Below, piece after piece: positions 1 through 7,120 of a stretch of 64,000 nucleotides of DNA. Below the pieces are notes generated by a model. The model worked only from the letters and a program-made list of their open reading frames with translations. It had not been told where the DNA came from and searched no databases. The position numbers were made by a program, and so were the translations under genes. The stretch lies in contig NZ_JAPNJW010000002.1 in NCBI RefSeq assembly GCF_026626745.1, forward strand, positions 1,822,151-1,886,150, in the 5' to 3' direction. The DNA is from Nannocystis sp. RBIL2 (GTDB lineage: Bacteria > Myxococcota_A > Polyangia > Nannocystales > Nannocystaceae). The stretch's first letter is position 1; every line of letters starts with the position of its first letter.

Positions 1-1
1 C

Positions 2-1066
2 GTCGGCAGCGGCGGCTTCGGCGGCGTGTTCACGCCCTCGCTGTACGTCGGCGCCTGCCTCGGCACCGTCGTCGGCGCGGTCGCCCACTTCGCGCTCGGC
101 CCGGGCGCCGAGTCGACCGCCGCCTACGCGCTCGTCGGCATGGGGGCGATCTTCGCCGCCACCATGCAGGCCCCGCTGACGCCGATCGTGATGATCTTCG
201 AGCTCACCCGGGACTACCAGCTCATCCTCCCGCTGATGCTCGGCTGCATCCTCGCGGTGTTCGTCGCCCGGCGGATCTCCCCGCGCAGCCTGTTCCAGGA
301 GATCCTCCACCAGCAGGGCGTGGTGCTCGGCCACGAGGCCGAGGTCGAGGTCATGAAGCGCGGCCACGTCGCCGACCTCATGCTGGCGCCGCCGCGCACC
401 CTGTCCGAAGGGACAGGCGCTGCCGAGGTCCGGCGCGTCGCCCTCGACGAGGGTCGCTCGCCGTTCGTGGTCGACGACACCGGCGCGGTGGTCGGGTGGA
501 TCGACGCCGACCTGCTGGCCAAGCGGGTCCTGCACGGTGATATCCCGGCCGACGCGGCCGCGCGCGACCTGATGACGGACGTCCAGCTCGCGCTGCTCTA
601 CCCGACCGACACCCTCGCCGGGGCGATGCTGGCGTCCGCGCGCTCTTCCGCCGAGGTCCTGCCGGTGGTCGATCACGAGCGGCGCCTGGTCGGCGTGCTC
701 CGCCGCGGCGACCTGCTCGCCCACTACAGCGACAAGGTGCTCGGCCAGCAAGAAGAGGCGGTGCACATGCACACGACCGGCGGCGCGGTCCACGGCCACG
801 AGGTCGGCCTCGGCAAGGGCATGATCCTGGACCACATCATCGTCGGTCGCCGCTGGGCCGGCCGCACGCTCGCCGACCTGGCGCTGCGCTCGCAGACCGG
901 CGCCACAGTGGTCGAGTGGCTGCGCGGCGAGGCCCCGCTGGCGATCGATCCCAACGCGCCGCTGGATCACAACGACGTCCTCGCCGTCGTCGGCACGCGC
1001 GAGCAGATCCTCGCGGCCCGCCGCATGGGCCCCACCCGCCCGGGCGTACCCGGCGTCGCGCCTTGA
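2..1066 (+). CDS. ClC-family chloride channel/antiporter with CBS and RCK_C domains (5' truncated)
   Basis: Partial gene: the frame is open from the window edge. The visible part starts in the ClC pore motif (GGVFTPSLYVGA) and continues through the last membrane helices, where TPIVMIFELT and the next helix are recognisable. A CBS pair follows (about positions 350-740, with VADLMLAPP and ARDLMTDVQ marking each start). A C-terminal RCK_C/TrkA-C-like module lies at about 790-1010 (GMILDHIIVGRRWAGRTLADL). ClC proteins move chloride across the inner membrane as channels or Cl-/H+ exchangers; the cytoplasmic modules probably sense nucleotides or ions. The ClC-CBS-RCK_C order is seen in some bacterial ClCs. 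A 14-bp repeat pair lies inside the CBS region at 400-420. The family call is secure; transport mode cannot be read from this fragment. Confidence 0.9.
   Translation, partial: VGSGGFGGVFTPSLYVGACLGTVVGAVAHFALGPGAESTAAYALVGMGAIFAATMQAPLTPIVMIFELTRDYQLILPLMLGCILAVFVARRISPRSLFQEILHQQGVVLGHEAEVEVMKRGHVADLMLAPPRTLSEGTGAAEVRRVALDEGRSPFVVDDTGAVVGWIDADLLAKRVLHGDIPADAAARDLMTDVQLALLYPTDTLAGAMLASARSSAEVLPVVDHERRLVGVLRRGDLLAHYSDKVLGQQEEAVHMHTTGGAVHGHEVGLGKGMILDHIIVGRRWAGRTLADLALRSQTGATVVEWLRGEAPLAIDPNAPLDHNDVLAVVGTREQILAARRMGPTRPGVPGVAP
400..420. repeat. 14-bp repeat family, 2 units (in ClC gene)
   Basis: Units start at 400 (CCTGTCCGAAGGGA) and 414 (CAGGCGC). They form a perfect 7-bp inverted repeat, CCTGTCC-GAAG-GGACAGG, inside the CBS-coding region. 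Confidence 0.7.
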
Positions 1067-1085
1067 TGTCCTTCGGGACATGTGA
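1065..1085. repeat. 14-bp repeat family, 2 units (stop/start junction)
   Basis: Units start at 1065 (GATGTCC) and 1079 (CATGTGA). They make the hairpin ATGTCC-TTCG-GGACAT with a C(UUCG)G-type tetraloop. The hairpin begins at the ClC stop codon and runs into the possible GTG start of the next gene. Confidence 0.7.
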
Positions 1086-1942
1086 TTTCGATCGTGATGA
1101 CGCGCATGACCTGGGCCGCTCCGCATCCCGACCCGCTCCGCCTCCGCGCCGAGGTCGACGGCATGACGAGCGCCTACGCGAGCGCGCTCCTCGAGCACGT
1201 GCCGCGCGAGGACATCGTCGGCCTGTACGCCAAGGGCTCCGCGGTGAAGCCGTGGGACGCCCCGCTCGACTACGTGCCCGAGCTCAGCGACGTCGACCTG
1301 CACATCCTCGTGCGCGACCCGGCGCGCCTCGACGCGCACATCGGCGGCCTGCGCGGCGCCCTGGACCTGCAGGCGCGCGCCGAGGTCCTCTACTTCGAGC
1401 GCCTACGCGATCCGCTCCACGTGCCGCGGCCGCAGCTCGTCGCCCTGAACGCGCTCAAGGACCAGCCCCTCTACGTGCCGTCGGTGGCGAGCACCGTCCG
1501 CGTGCTGCTCGGCGCGCCGTACCCCACGGCGACCGCCCTCGACGCCGCGGCCATCCGGCGCGTCGACGCGGCCTCGCTCCTCCAGCACGAAGACTACGTC
1601 GCGAGGTTGCCGTGGCAGGTCGTGGACACGCCCGCGAAGTTCCTGTGGGGGCGCCTGCGCGACCTCGCGTGGCGCGTGTCGCCGACCGCCTCGCGGGTCC
1701 TCAGCGCGCTGGGCCTGCCCTACGCGGAGGCGTGGGGCGTCAATCGCTCGACCGCAGTGCAGCGGCTCGAAGCGCTCGGCGAGCCCGCGCTCGCTGCGAG
1801 CTACGCCGCCTTCTACGCATCGGCCTGGGACTTCTTTTTGTCCGGCTACACGGCCGGCGACGCGGCGCGCGGGGCGATCCTCGCGGGCGCCGAGACCCTC
1901 GAGCGCGGCGCGAGCATCGGCCGCGCCGCGCTCTCGACCTGA
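1082..1942 (+). CDS. Nucleotidyltransferase-fold protein
   Basis: A 286-residue protein with the DNA polymerase beta superfamily signature near its N-terminus: GSAVKPWD followed by SDVDLHILVRD, where the two Asp would bind metal and the GS loop would hold the nucleotide. This resembles stand-alone nucleotidyltransferases of the aminoglycoside-adenylyltransferase type, but substrate is unknown. The C-terminal half is helical and unassigned. The start is uncertain: GTG at 1082 lies inside a hairpin repeat, and in-frame ATG codons at 1097 and 1106 are alternatives. It follows the ClC gene by 15 bp and is probably transcribed from the same direction. Fold assignment is good; function is not assigned. 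Confidence 0.72.
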   Translation: MISIVMTRMTWAAPHPDPLRLRAEVDGMTSAYASALLEHVPREDIVGLYAKGSAVKPWDAPLDYVPELSDVDLHILVRDPARLDAHIGGLRGALDLQARAEVLYFERLRDPLHVPRPQLVALNALKDQPLYVPSVASTVRVLLGAPYPTATALDAAAIRRVDAASLLQHEDYVARLPWQVVDTPAKFLWGRLRDLAWRVSPTASRVLSALGLPYAEAWGVNRSTAVQRLEALGEPALAASYAAFYASAWDFFLSGYTAGDAARGAILAGAETLERGASIGRAALST

Positions 1943-2016
1943 GCCATGCTCCTCGCCGCCGGCTGCCGTGGACGAGCCCGGTATCGAGCTCGACCCGCCT
2001 GGGCTACGCTCGCGCG

Positions 2017-2496
2017 GTGCCGCACGACGCTCAGAGCTGGATCGACGCGCTTCACCTCGTCCCGCACCCGGAGGGCGGGCACTACCGCGAGACCTATCGC
2101 GCCGCGCTCGCGGTCACGCGCGAAGGCGCCGCTCGCAGCGCCTCGACCGCGATCTACTACTTGCTCCGCCACGGCGAGCGCTCGCGCCTGCACCGGATCC
2201 GCAGCGACGAGCTGTGGCACTTCCACGCCGGCGACGGGCTCCAGGTCCACGTCTTCGACGCCGGCGCTCCCAGCGTCCTGCGCCTCGGGCTCGACCTCGC
2301 CGCGGGCGCGGCCCCGCAGCAATGGGTCGCCGCGGGCGCGTGGTTCGGCGCCGAGGTCGAGCGACCGGGCGGGTGGGCGCTGGTCAGCTGCACCGTCGCG
2401 CCGGGCTTCGAGTTCGCCGACCTCGAGTTCGCCGACCGCGACGCGCTGGTCCGCGCCTTCCCCGGCCACGCCGACGTCATCACCCGCCTCACCTGA
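2017..2496 (+). CDS. Cupin-fold DUF985 family protein
   Basis: A 159-residue protein beginning at GTG 2017. It matches the DUF985 (cupin_5) pattern over nearly its whole length: LVPHPEGGHYRETYR, then SASTAIYYLL, a metal/ligand-binding-like segment with HRIRSDELWHFHAGD, and the closing VAPGFEFADLEFADR. The His residues in the cupin core are present. Biochemical role of the family is not settled. The frame stays open far upstream, but the homology starts right after the GTG, so the shorter start is preferred. The 74 bp upstream contain nothing I recognise. Confidence 0.85.
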   Translation: MPHDAQSWIDALHLVPHPEGGHYRETYRAALAVTREGAARSASTAIYYLLRHGERSRLHRIRSDELWHFHAGDGLQVHVFDAGAPSVLRLGLDLAAGAAPQQWVAAGAWFGAEVERPGGWALVSCTVAPGFEFADLEFADRDALVRAFPGHADVITRLT

Positions 2497-2573
2497 CCCG
2501 CGGCCGAAGATCGCGGTCACGCGCGACGGCCCGTGAATATTCCCCGGGAACCTCTTCGGAGCCGCGCTGTCTG

Positions 2574-2660
2574 CCTGTCCGAAGCGACGCGTGCGGCCGG
2601 TGTGCGGCCGCGCTGTCCGTCGCGACATGTTCTATTGGACAGCTGCATGTCCGTGGAGGA
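2574..2660. repeat. 14-bp repeat family, two short runs upstream of exbD-like gene
   Basis: A pair at 2574 (CCTGTCC) and 2588, then units at 2612 (GCTGTCC), 2626 (CATGTTC) and 2640 (CAGCTGC), with an out-of-register CATGTCC at 2646. The ATG chosen for the next gene (2647) lies inside this last heptamer. Confidence 0.6.
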
Positions 2661-3180
2661 TCCCGCCGTGCCCACCCGCAAGCCGCCCGAGGAAGAGACC
2701 GTTCAAGCCGACCTCCTGCCCGTCATGAACGTCATGTTCTTGCTGATCCCCGCCCTGCTGCTGGCGATGGAGTTCGCGAGCATGGCCCAGATCTCGGTCG
2801 CCGTCCCCCGCACCGTCAGCACTGTCGACTCGCAGCCGAAGAACCCGACCCAGCCCGAGCTCGGCTTCAAGGTCACGATCGGCCGCGACGGCTTCCGCAC
2901 CCGCTCCGGCGGCGCTGACGCCGGCCCCGGCACGATCCCGCTGAGCAGCGGCGACTACGACTACGCCGGCCTCGCCGCCGCCGCCCGCGATCTCAAGCAC
3001 CTGTTCCCGGCCGAGTCGACCGTCACGATCACCGCCGAGGGCGACGTGCCGATGGACGTCCTGGTGCGCACCATCGACGTCCTGCGCGGCGATCACTGCA
3101 GGCTCGGCAAGTACGCCCGCGGCGAGCAGCCGGGCGACGAGTGCCTGTTCTGGTCGCCAGTGATCGAGAGCGTCGGCTGA
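2647..3180 (+). CDS. ExbD/TolR-like biopolymer transport protein
   Basis: A 177-residue protein with the ExbD/TolR layout: a short N-terminal cytoplasmic stretch (ADLLPVMNVMFLLIPALLL), one transmembrane helix, then a periplasmic domain. ExbD/TolR proteins pair with ExbB/TolQ to convert proton-motive force into work on the outer membrane. The usual membrane Asp is not obvious here, since the helix reads NVMFLLIPALL, so motor function is uncertain. No exbB/tolQ partner is adjacent. The periplasmic part contains a GGADAGPGTIPL stretch and two Cys near the C-terminus. The start is chosen at ATG 2647 because upstream codons fall in repeats. Family call is moderate. Confidence 0.6.
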   Translation: MSVEDPAVPTRKPPEEETVQADLLPVMNVMFLLIPALLLAMEFASMAQISVAVPRTVSTVDSQPKNPTQPELGFKVTIGRDGFRTRSGGADAGPGTIPLSSGDYDYAGLAAAARDLKHLFPAESTVTITAEGDVPMDVLVRTIDVLRGDHCRLGKYARGEQPGDECLFWSPVIESVG

Positions 3181-3232
3181 TCGCCGCTCCGCCCTCGCGC
3201 GGGTCAGCGTCCAGCCAGCCCGCTGACTTCGC

Positions 3233-3295
3233 TATGCCTCGAAGGACATGTCCATTTCGCCATGGCGCGAAGGACATGTCTTTCAAGGCACCCCC
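3233..3295. repeat. 14-bp repeat array, 5 units, between convergent genes
   Basis: Units start at 3233 (TATGCCT), 3247 (CATGTCC), 3261 (CATGGCG), 3275 (CATGTCT) and 3289 (CACCCCC), each exactly 14 bp apart. Two GGACATGTC palindromes flank a GCCATGGC palindrome. It sits between the convergent ends at 3180 and 3390. Confidence 0.8.
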
Positions 3296-3389
3296 CGGAA
3301 CTCCGCTCACGCCTCACCGCCGCGAGGGCCTGTCCCGCGCCGGGCCTCCTCGCGGCTCACCTCGAGCTCGCGCCGCTCGCGGCGCCGCC

Positions 3390-3725
3390 TCAGTACTCCT
3401 CGACCCACTCGGCGACCGGCGTGCCCTCGCCCGCGTGGCGCTCGAGGATCGTCGCCGCCATCTCCTCGGTCACCCCCGGGTAAAAGCCGAGCCCGCTCAC
3501 CTCACGCGGCTCGACTTCGCCCTTCTCGTCGGGGGCCAGCGGCCGCACGAACATGTTGGGCCCCTCGCTGCAGCGGCCGAAACAGTTGTAGGCCGCCACG
3601 TAGCAGCGGGTCTTGAGGCCGGGGTCGGCCGCGATCCCCGCCTTGAGCAGCGTCACCAGGCGGTCGCTCTCGTGGGTGATGCCGCAGCTCGGGCCGTCGC
3701 AGACGAGGATCTGAAACCTGGGCAT
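3390..3725 (-). CDS. Thioredoxin-like [2Fe-2S] ferredoxin
   Basis: A 111-residue protein beginning MPRFQILVCDGPSC. It has the NuoE-like/(2Fe-2S) ferredoxin arrangement: two N-terminal Cys (CDGPSC) and a later C-x3-C-x2-GP cluster (CFGRCSEGPNMFV), the usual ligands for one 2Fe-2S cluster in a thioredoxin fold. The C-terminal GFYPGVTEEMAATILERH helix is also typical. Such proteins shuttle electrons in the cytoplasm; the partner is unknown. It is divergent from the Clp-type gene (96-bp gap) and convergent with the ExbD-like gene. The ATG at 3725 is chosen because the upstream frame lacks the family pattern. Confidence 0.82.
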   Translation of the reverse strand: MPRFQILVCDGPSCGITHESDRLVTLLKAGIAADPGLKTRCYVAAYNCFGRCSEGPNMFVRPLAPDEKGEVEPREVSGLGFYPGVTEEMAATILERHAGEGTPVAEWVEEY

Positions 3726-3821
3726 GGCGCCCGGGCCTTGTAGCGAACAACGCCCAGCCCCCGCAAGTCGCTCGTCTGCCGGTTTTTTGGCGGTCCGCCG
3801 CGCGGCGAGTAGCGTCGCTCC

Positions 3822-6470
3822 ATGATCGGACCCCCGGAGCCTGGCGTGCGCAGCGGCTCGCGCCGAACCTCGCCTGCCGGGCCGCGGGCCGGCTGCTCGT
3901 GCGAGCTCCTGATCTCGCTGTGCGCCGCCGAGTCCGTCCAGGGCGTCCTGGCCGCGCACGGGCTCGACGTCGCCCGTCTGCGCGCCATCGTCGACGAGCT
4001 GCACGCCGAGGTCGAGACCGAGCCGGCCGACTGGCGCCTGCGGATCACCCAGCGCGGCGGCCGCGCGGCCGACCCTGACCTCGATCTACTCCTCGCCCTC
4101 GTCCGCTCCGCCGACTCGCACGCCTACCAGCTGCTCGAGCGGGCCGGCGCCGCCTGCGGCGCCCTGCGCAAGCTCTTGATCGACCGCCTGCGCGCGCTCG
4201 AGGCCGCCGCGCTCAACGGGACAGGTCCTTCGCGACATGTCCTATCAGCCATGTCTTCCGAGACATCCAGCCCGCGCCGCCCCGTCGTCCAGCGCATGTC
4301 CACCGCGCGGGCCGGCGAGCGCCCGCTGCGGCGCTCGCTCGCCGACGGCCGCGCCGCCGACCTGTCCGCCCGCCCCGCTCCCGCTCGTGCCGACGCCCCG
4401 GGCTGGGCCGACGGCGCCGCGCGTCCGACCCGCGGCGGCGCGCGCACCTGGTCCGAAGACCAGCAGCCGCGGGCCCGCCTCGAGCCGGCCCGTCCGACCG
4501 ACGTCCGCACCTGGCCCGAAGACCATCCCGCCCGGCAGCGCCTCGACGCCACCCGCCCCGCCGGCGACGACGCCCGCGTCCGTGACGCCCGCACCTGGCC
4601 CGAAGACCAGCCCGCTCGCGCCCACACCTGGCCCGAAGACCAGCCCGAGAACCGCGGCGTCCGCCGGCCGACCCGCGAGCAGCCGCGCCTGCTGACCCGC
4701 CCCGAGCCCCGGCCCGGCCGCGCCGCGGCCCTGTCCCCGCGGACAGGTGCGAACCCGCAGGTCGCCGCCGCGGTCGAGCCCGAGCCGCGCCCGGCCCCGG
4801 CCCCGCAGCCCGAGGTCCGCAGCAACCGCCTCGTCCCCATCGACCCGGCCGCCCTGCCGCCGCTGCACGGCCGCGAGGGCGAGCTGGCGCGCCTGGCCGA
4901 CGCCGTCCTGCGCCGCTCGCCGCGCCCGCCGCTGCTCGTCGGTCCGGCCGGCAGCGGCCGCACTCTGGTCGCCAAGCACCTCGCCGGCCTGCTGCACCAG
5001 CCCGTCTTCTACCTGTCCGCGACCCGCTACGAGGACGAGGACGGCCTGCGCGCCGACCTCGCCGCGGTCGCCAAGCAGGGCGGCGTCGCCATCCTCGACG
5101 ACCTCGACCGCCTCGGCGGCGACGGCCCGCCGGCGCTGCTCGGCGCCCTCGCCAAGGCCTGGTCTTCGGGACAGCCGCCGATCGTCGCAGTCGCCTCGCC
5201 CGACGGCCAGGCCCGCCTCGGCGCCTGGGCGCCCGGCCTCACCGCCGCGCTCGACCTCGTCACGCTCCAGCCGCTCGAGGGCGACGACCTGCGCGCCGCG
5301 GTGGCCGCCGCCGCGCCCGCGGTGCTGGCCCAGCACGGCCTGTCTCTCGGGTCAGGCAGCCGCCTGGCCGAGCTGGTGCGCCTGGCCGACCGCTTCCTCG
5401 CCGGCCTCGCCCAGCCCGGGCGCAGCCTCGACCTGCTCGACCTCGCCTGCGCCCGCACCGCCCGCGAGGGCCGCGGCGCCGTCCAGCGCGACACCTGGAT
5501 CGACATCGTCTGCGAGCGCAGCGGCGTCCCGCGCGAGCGCCTCGAGGGCCAGGGCCACCAGGACATGCTCGAGCTCGAGGCCGAGCTCGCGCGCAAGGTC
5601 GTCGGCCACGAGCACGCGCTGTCGGCCATCGCCCAGCTGATCCGCAGGAACCGCGCCGGCTTCGGCTCGCAGCGGCCGATCGCCACCGTCCTGCTGCTCG
5701 GCCCCAGCGGCGTCGGCAAGACCGAGATCGCCAAGGCCCTGTGCGGGGCCCTGTTCGACCGCCCCGACGCGTTCGTCCGCCTCGACATGAGCGAGTACGC
5801 CGAGGCCCACGCGGTCGCGCGGATCGTCGGCGCCCCGCCCGGCTACGTCGGCCACGAGCAGGGCGGCGCGCTGACCGACCCGCTGCTCAAGCAGCCGCAC
5901 TGCGTCGTCCTGCTCGACGAGATCGAGAAGGCCCACCGCGACGTCCACCAGCTCCTGCTGCAGGTGTTCGACGAGGGCCGGCTGACCGACGGCCGCGGGC
6001 GCACGATCGACTTCCGCCACGCCGCGATCATCATGACCTCGAACCTCGGCGCCACCTGCCTCGACGCCACCGGCGACGCCCGGCTCGACGAGGCGCGCGT
6101 GCTCGAGGCCGCCCGCGCCGCCTTCCCGGTCGAGCTGTGGAACCGCATCGAGGCCCCGCTGGTGCTCCACCCGCTCGGCGAGGGCCAGCTCGCCCGGATC
6201 TGCGCCCGCCTGGTCCGCGCCTCCTCCGACCGCCTGCTGCGCGAGCGCGGCATCCGCTACCGCCTCACCGAGGCCGCCACCCGCCACGTCGTCGGCCTGT
6301 GCGGAAAGGACATGTCTCTTGGGGCACGTCCCTTGCGACATGTCCTTACGCGCAGCGTCGAGGCGCTGCTCGCCGACGCCATCCTGCGCGGCCAGATCCG
6401 CGCCGGCATGCAGGTCGAGGTCGATCTCGACCACGGCGGCGCGCTGGTCCTGCTGGCCTCGCGCGGCTGA
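3822..6470 (+). CDS. Clp/Hsp100-type AAA+ ATPase with degenerate first AAA module
   Basis: An 882-residue protein. Residues about 25-135 look like a Clp N-terminal helical domain. Residues 140-340 are a Pro/Arg-rich linker with four copies of a (R/H)TW(P/S)ED motif. AAA-1 (from about 345) has Walker A as GPAGSGRT, with Arg in place of the catalytic Lys, and Walker B as AILDDLD, lacking the usual Glu. AAA-2 (from about 595) is intact: GPSGVGKT, VVLLDEIEKAH and the sensor IIMTSNLG, followed by the Clp C-terminal domain. No long ClpB middle domain is visible. It is probably an unfoldase or remodelling ATPase driven by AAA-2; partner and substrate are unknown. Five sets of the 14-bp repeat lie inside the gene, two of them at the linker. 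Confidence 0.85.
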   Translation: MIGPPEPGVRSGSRRTSPAGPRAGCSCELLISLCAAESVQGVLAAHGLDVARLRAIVDELHAEVETEPADWRLRITQRGGRAADPDLDLLLALVRSADSHAYQLLERAGAACGALRKLLIDRLRALEAAALNGTGPSRHVLSAMSSETSSPRRPVVQRMSTARAGERPLRRSLADGRAADLSARPAPARADAPGWADGAARPTRGGARTWSEDQQPRARLEPARPTDVRTWPEDHPARQRLDATRPAGDDARVRDARTWPEDQPARAHTWPEDQPENRGVRRPTREQPRLLTRPEPRPGRAAALSPRTGANPQVAAAVEPEPRPAPAPQPEVRSNRLVPIDPAALPPLHGREGELARLADAVLRRSPRPPLLVGPAGSGRTLVAKHLAGLLHQPVFYLSATRYEDEDGLRADLAAVAKQGGVAILDDLDRLGGDGPPALLGALAKAWSSGQPPIVAVASPDGQARLGAWAPGLTAALDLVTLQPLEGDDLRAAVAAAAPAVLAQHGLSLGSGSRLAELVRLADRFLAGLAQPGRSLDLLDLACARTAREGRGAVQRDTWIDIVCERSGVPRERLEGQGHQDMLELEAELARKVVGHEHALSAIAQLIRRNRAGFGSQRPIATVLLLGPSGVGKTEIAKALCGALFDRPDAFVRLDMSEYAEAHAVARIVGAPPGYVGHEQGGALTDPLLKQPHCVVLLDEIEKAHRDVHQLLLQVFDEGRLTDGRGRTIDFRHAAIIMTSNLGATCLDATGDARLDEARVLEAARAAFPVELWNRIEAPLVLHPLGEGQLARICARLVRASSDRLLRERGIRYRLTEAATRHVVGLCGKDMSLGARPLRHVLTRSVEALLADAILRGQIRAGMQVEVDLDHGGALVLLASRG
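4222..4270. repeat. 14-bp repeat array, 4 units (in Clp-type gene)
   Basis: Units start at 4222 (CAGGTCC), 4236 (CATGTCC), 4250 (CATGTCT) and 4264 (CATCCAG) in exact register. ATGTCT-TCCG-AGACAT is a perfect hairpin. The run marks the start of the disordered linker. Confidence 0.8.
4441..4655 (+). repeat. Degenerate coding repeat: (R/H)TW(P/S)EDxxxR linker units
   Basis: Four imperfect copies of a Trp-containing unit (ARTWSEDQ, RTWPEDHPAR, RTWPEDQPAR, HTWPEDQPE) sit between the N-domain and AAA-1 of the Clp-type protein. Spacing varies, so this is a low-complexity expansion rather than a regular domain repeat. Confidence 0.7.
4730..4750. repeat. 14-bp repeat family, 2 units (in Clp-type gene)
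   Basis: Units at 4730 and 4744 give the perfect hairpin CCTGTCC-CCGC-GGACAGG, still in the linker-coding part. Confidence 0.7.
5158..5178. repeat. 14-bp repeat family, 2 units (in AAA-1)
   Basis: Units at 5158 (CCTGGTC) and 5172 (CAGCCGC), read through in the AAA-1-coding region. Confidence 0.5.
5339..5359. repeat. 14-bp repeat family, 2 units (in AAA-1)
   Basis: Units at 5339 (CCTGTCT) and 5353 (CAGGCAG), with imperfect inverted arms. Confidence 0.5.
6311..6359. repeat. 14-bp repeat array, 4 units (in Clp C-domain)
   Basis: Units start at 6311 (CATGTCT), 6325 (CACGTCC), 6339 (CATGTCC) and 6353 (CAGCGTC) in exact register, read as part of the Clp C-terminal domain. Confidence 0.75.
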
Positions 6471-6585
6471 GCGCGCCGGCCTGCAGCCCCCACGCGCGGC
6501 GGCGCCTGCGGCCTGCGAGCGAGCGTCCGCGGCGCCGCGCGCGAGCCTCGTCGGCGGCGCCGCTCGCGTGCTACCGTGCGGCGCG

Positions 6586-6963
6586 GTGTCGTCCGCGCTC
6601 ATCATCGAGGCCGACCCGCGGCTGGCGATCCGACTGGCGACGATCCTCGCCGCCCGCTCGTTGCCGGCGGCCGTGCTCGCCGATCCGGACCGGGCCCTCG
6701 CGCGCGTGCGGGCCAAGCCGCCGGCGCTGGTGCTGCTGCGCGTCGAGCTGCCGGGCACCTCCGGCTTCGCGGTGTGCAACCGCCTGCGACGCGACGACGA
6801 CGCGCGGGCGATCCCCCTGATTCTCTACGCCAGCGACGTGGCGCCCGAAGTGTTCGATGGTCACAGCAAGCTGCGGACCCGCGCCAGCGCCTACTTGCAC
6901 GTGCCCTTCGACTCCGCCCGCGTCCTGGCCGCCGTAGCCGCTTGCCTGCCCGCGAGCGCGTGA
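6586..6963 (+). CDS. Stand-alone pseudo-receiver domain protein
   Basis: A 125-residue single-domain protein starting at GTG 6586. It has a receiver fold, but the phospho-acceptor position reads LVLLRVELPG, with Arg where Asp is expected, so it is unlikely to be phosphorylated. It is closely related to the N-terminal domain of the next gene: both share SALIIxAD, SGF-x-VCNRLRR and an F-x-x-H-x-K/N-L-K/R-x-HA/RA segment. This suggests a duplicated pseudo-receiver, perhaps a partner or competitor of the downstream FrzS-like protein. It lies 157 bp before that gene; that gap holds nothing I recognise. Confidence 0.75.
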   Translation: MSSALIIEADPRLAIRLATILAARSLPAAVLADPDRALARVRAKPPALVLLRVELPGTSGFAVCNRLRRDDDARAIPLILYASDVAPEVFDGHSKLRTRASAYLHVPFDSARVLAAVAACLPASA

Positions 6964-7120
6964 ACACGGCGCGGCGGCGCTCGCGGTGACCGCGCGACGA
7001 GGCCGCGGAGAGCCTCCGCGCGGACTCCTGCGAGCCCCCGTAGAACGTCGTTATGCGGGCAGCCAGCGACCGGCCCGTCGCCCCTGGTGGAAGCGAGCAA
7101 GGCCGGATATTTTGGCCCAC

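Noticed and set aside
1846..2628. Minus-strand frame opposite the cupin gene
   Set aside because: The plus-strand DUF985 match covers the region; the opposite frame has no family features.
4245..6779. Long minus-strand frames opposite the Clp-type gene
   Set aside because: No domain pattern; low-complexity Ala/Gly/Val/Arg composition expected from the reverse complement of GC-rich codons.
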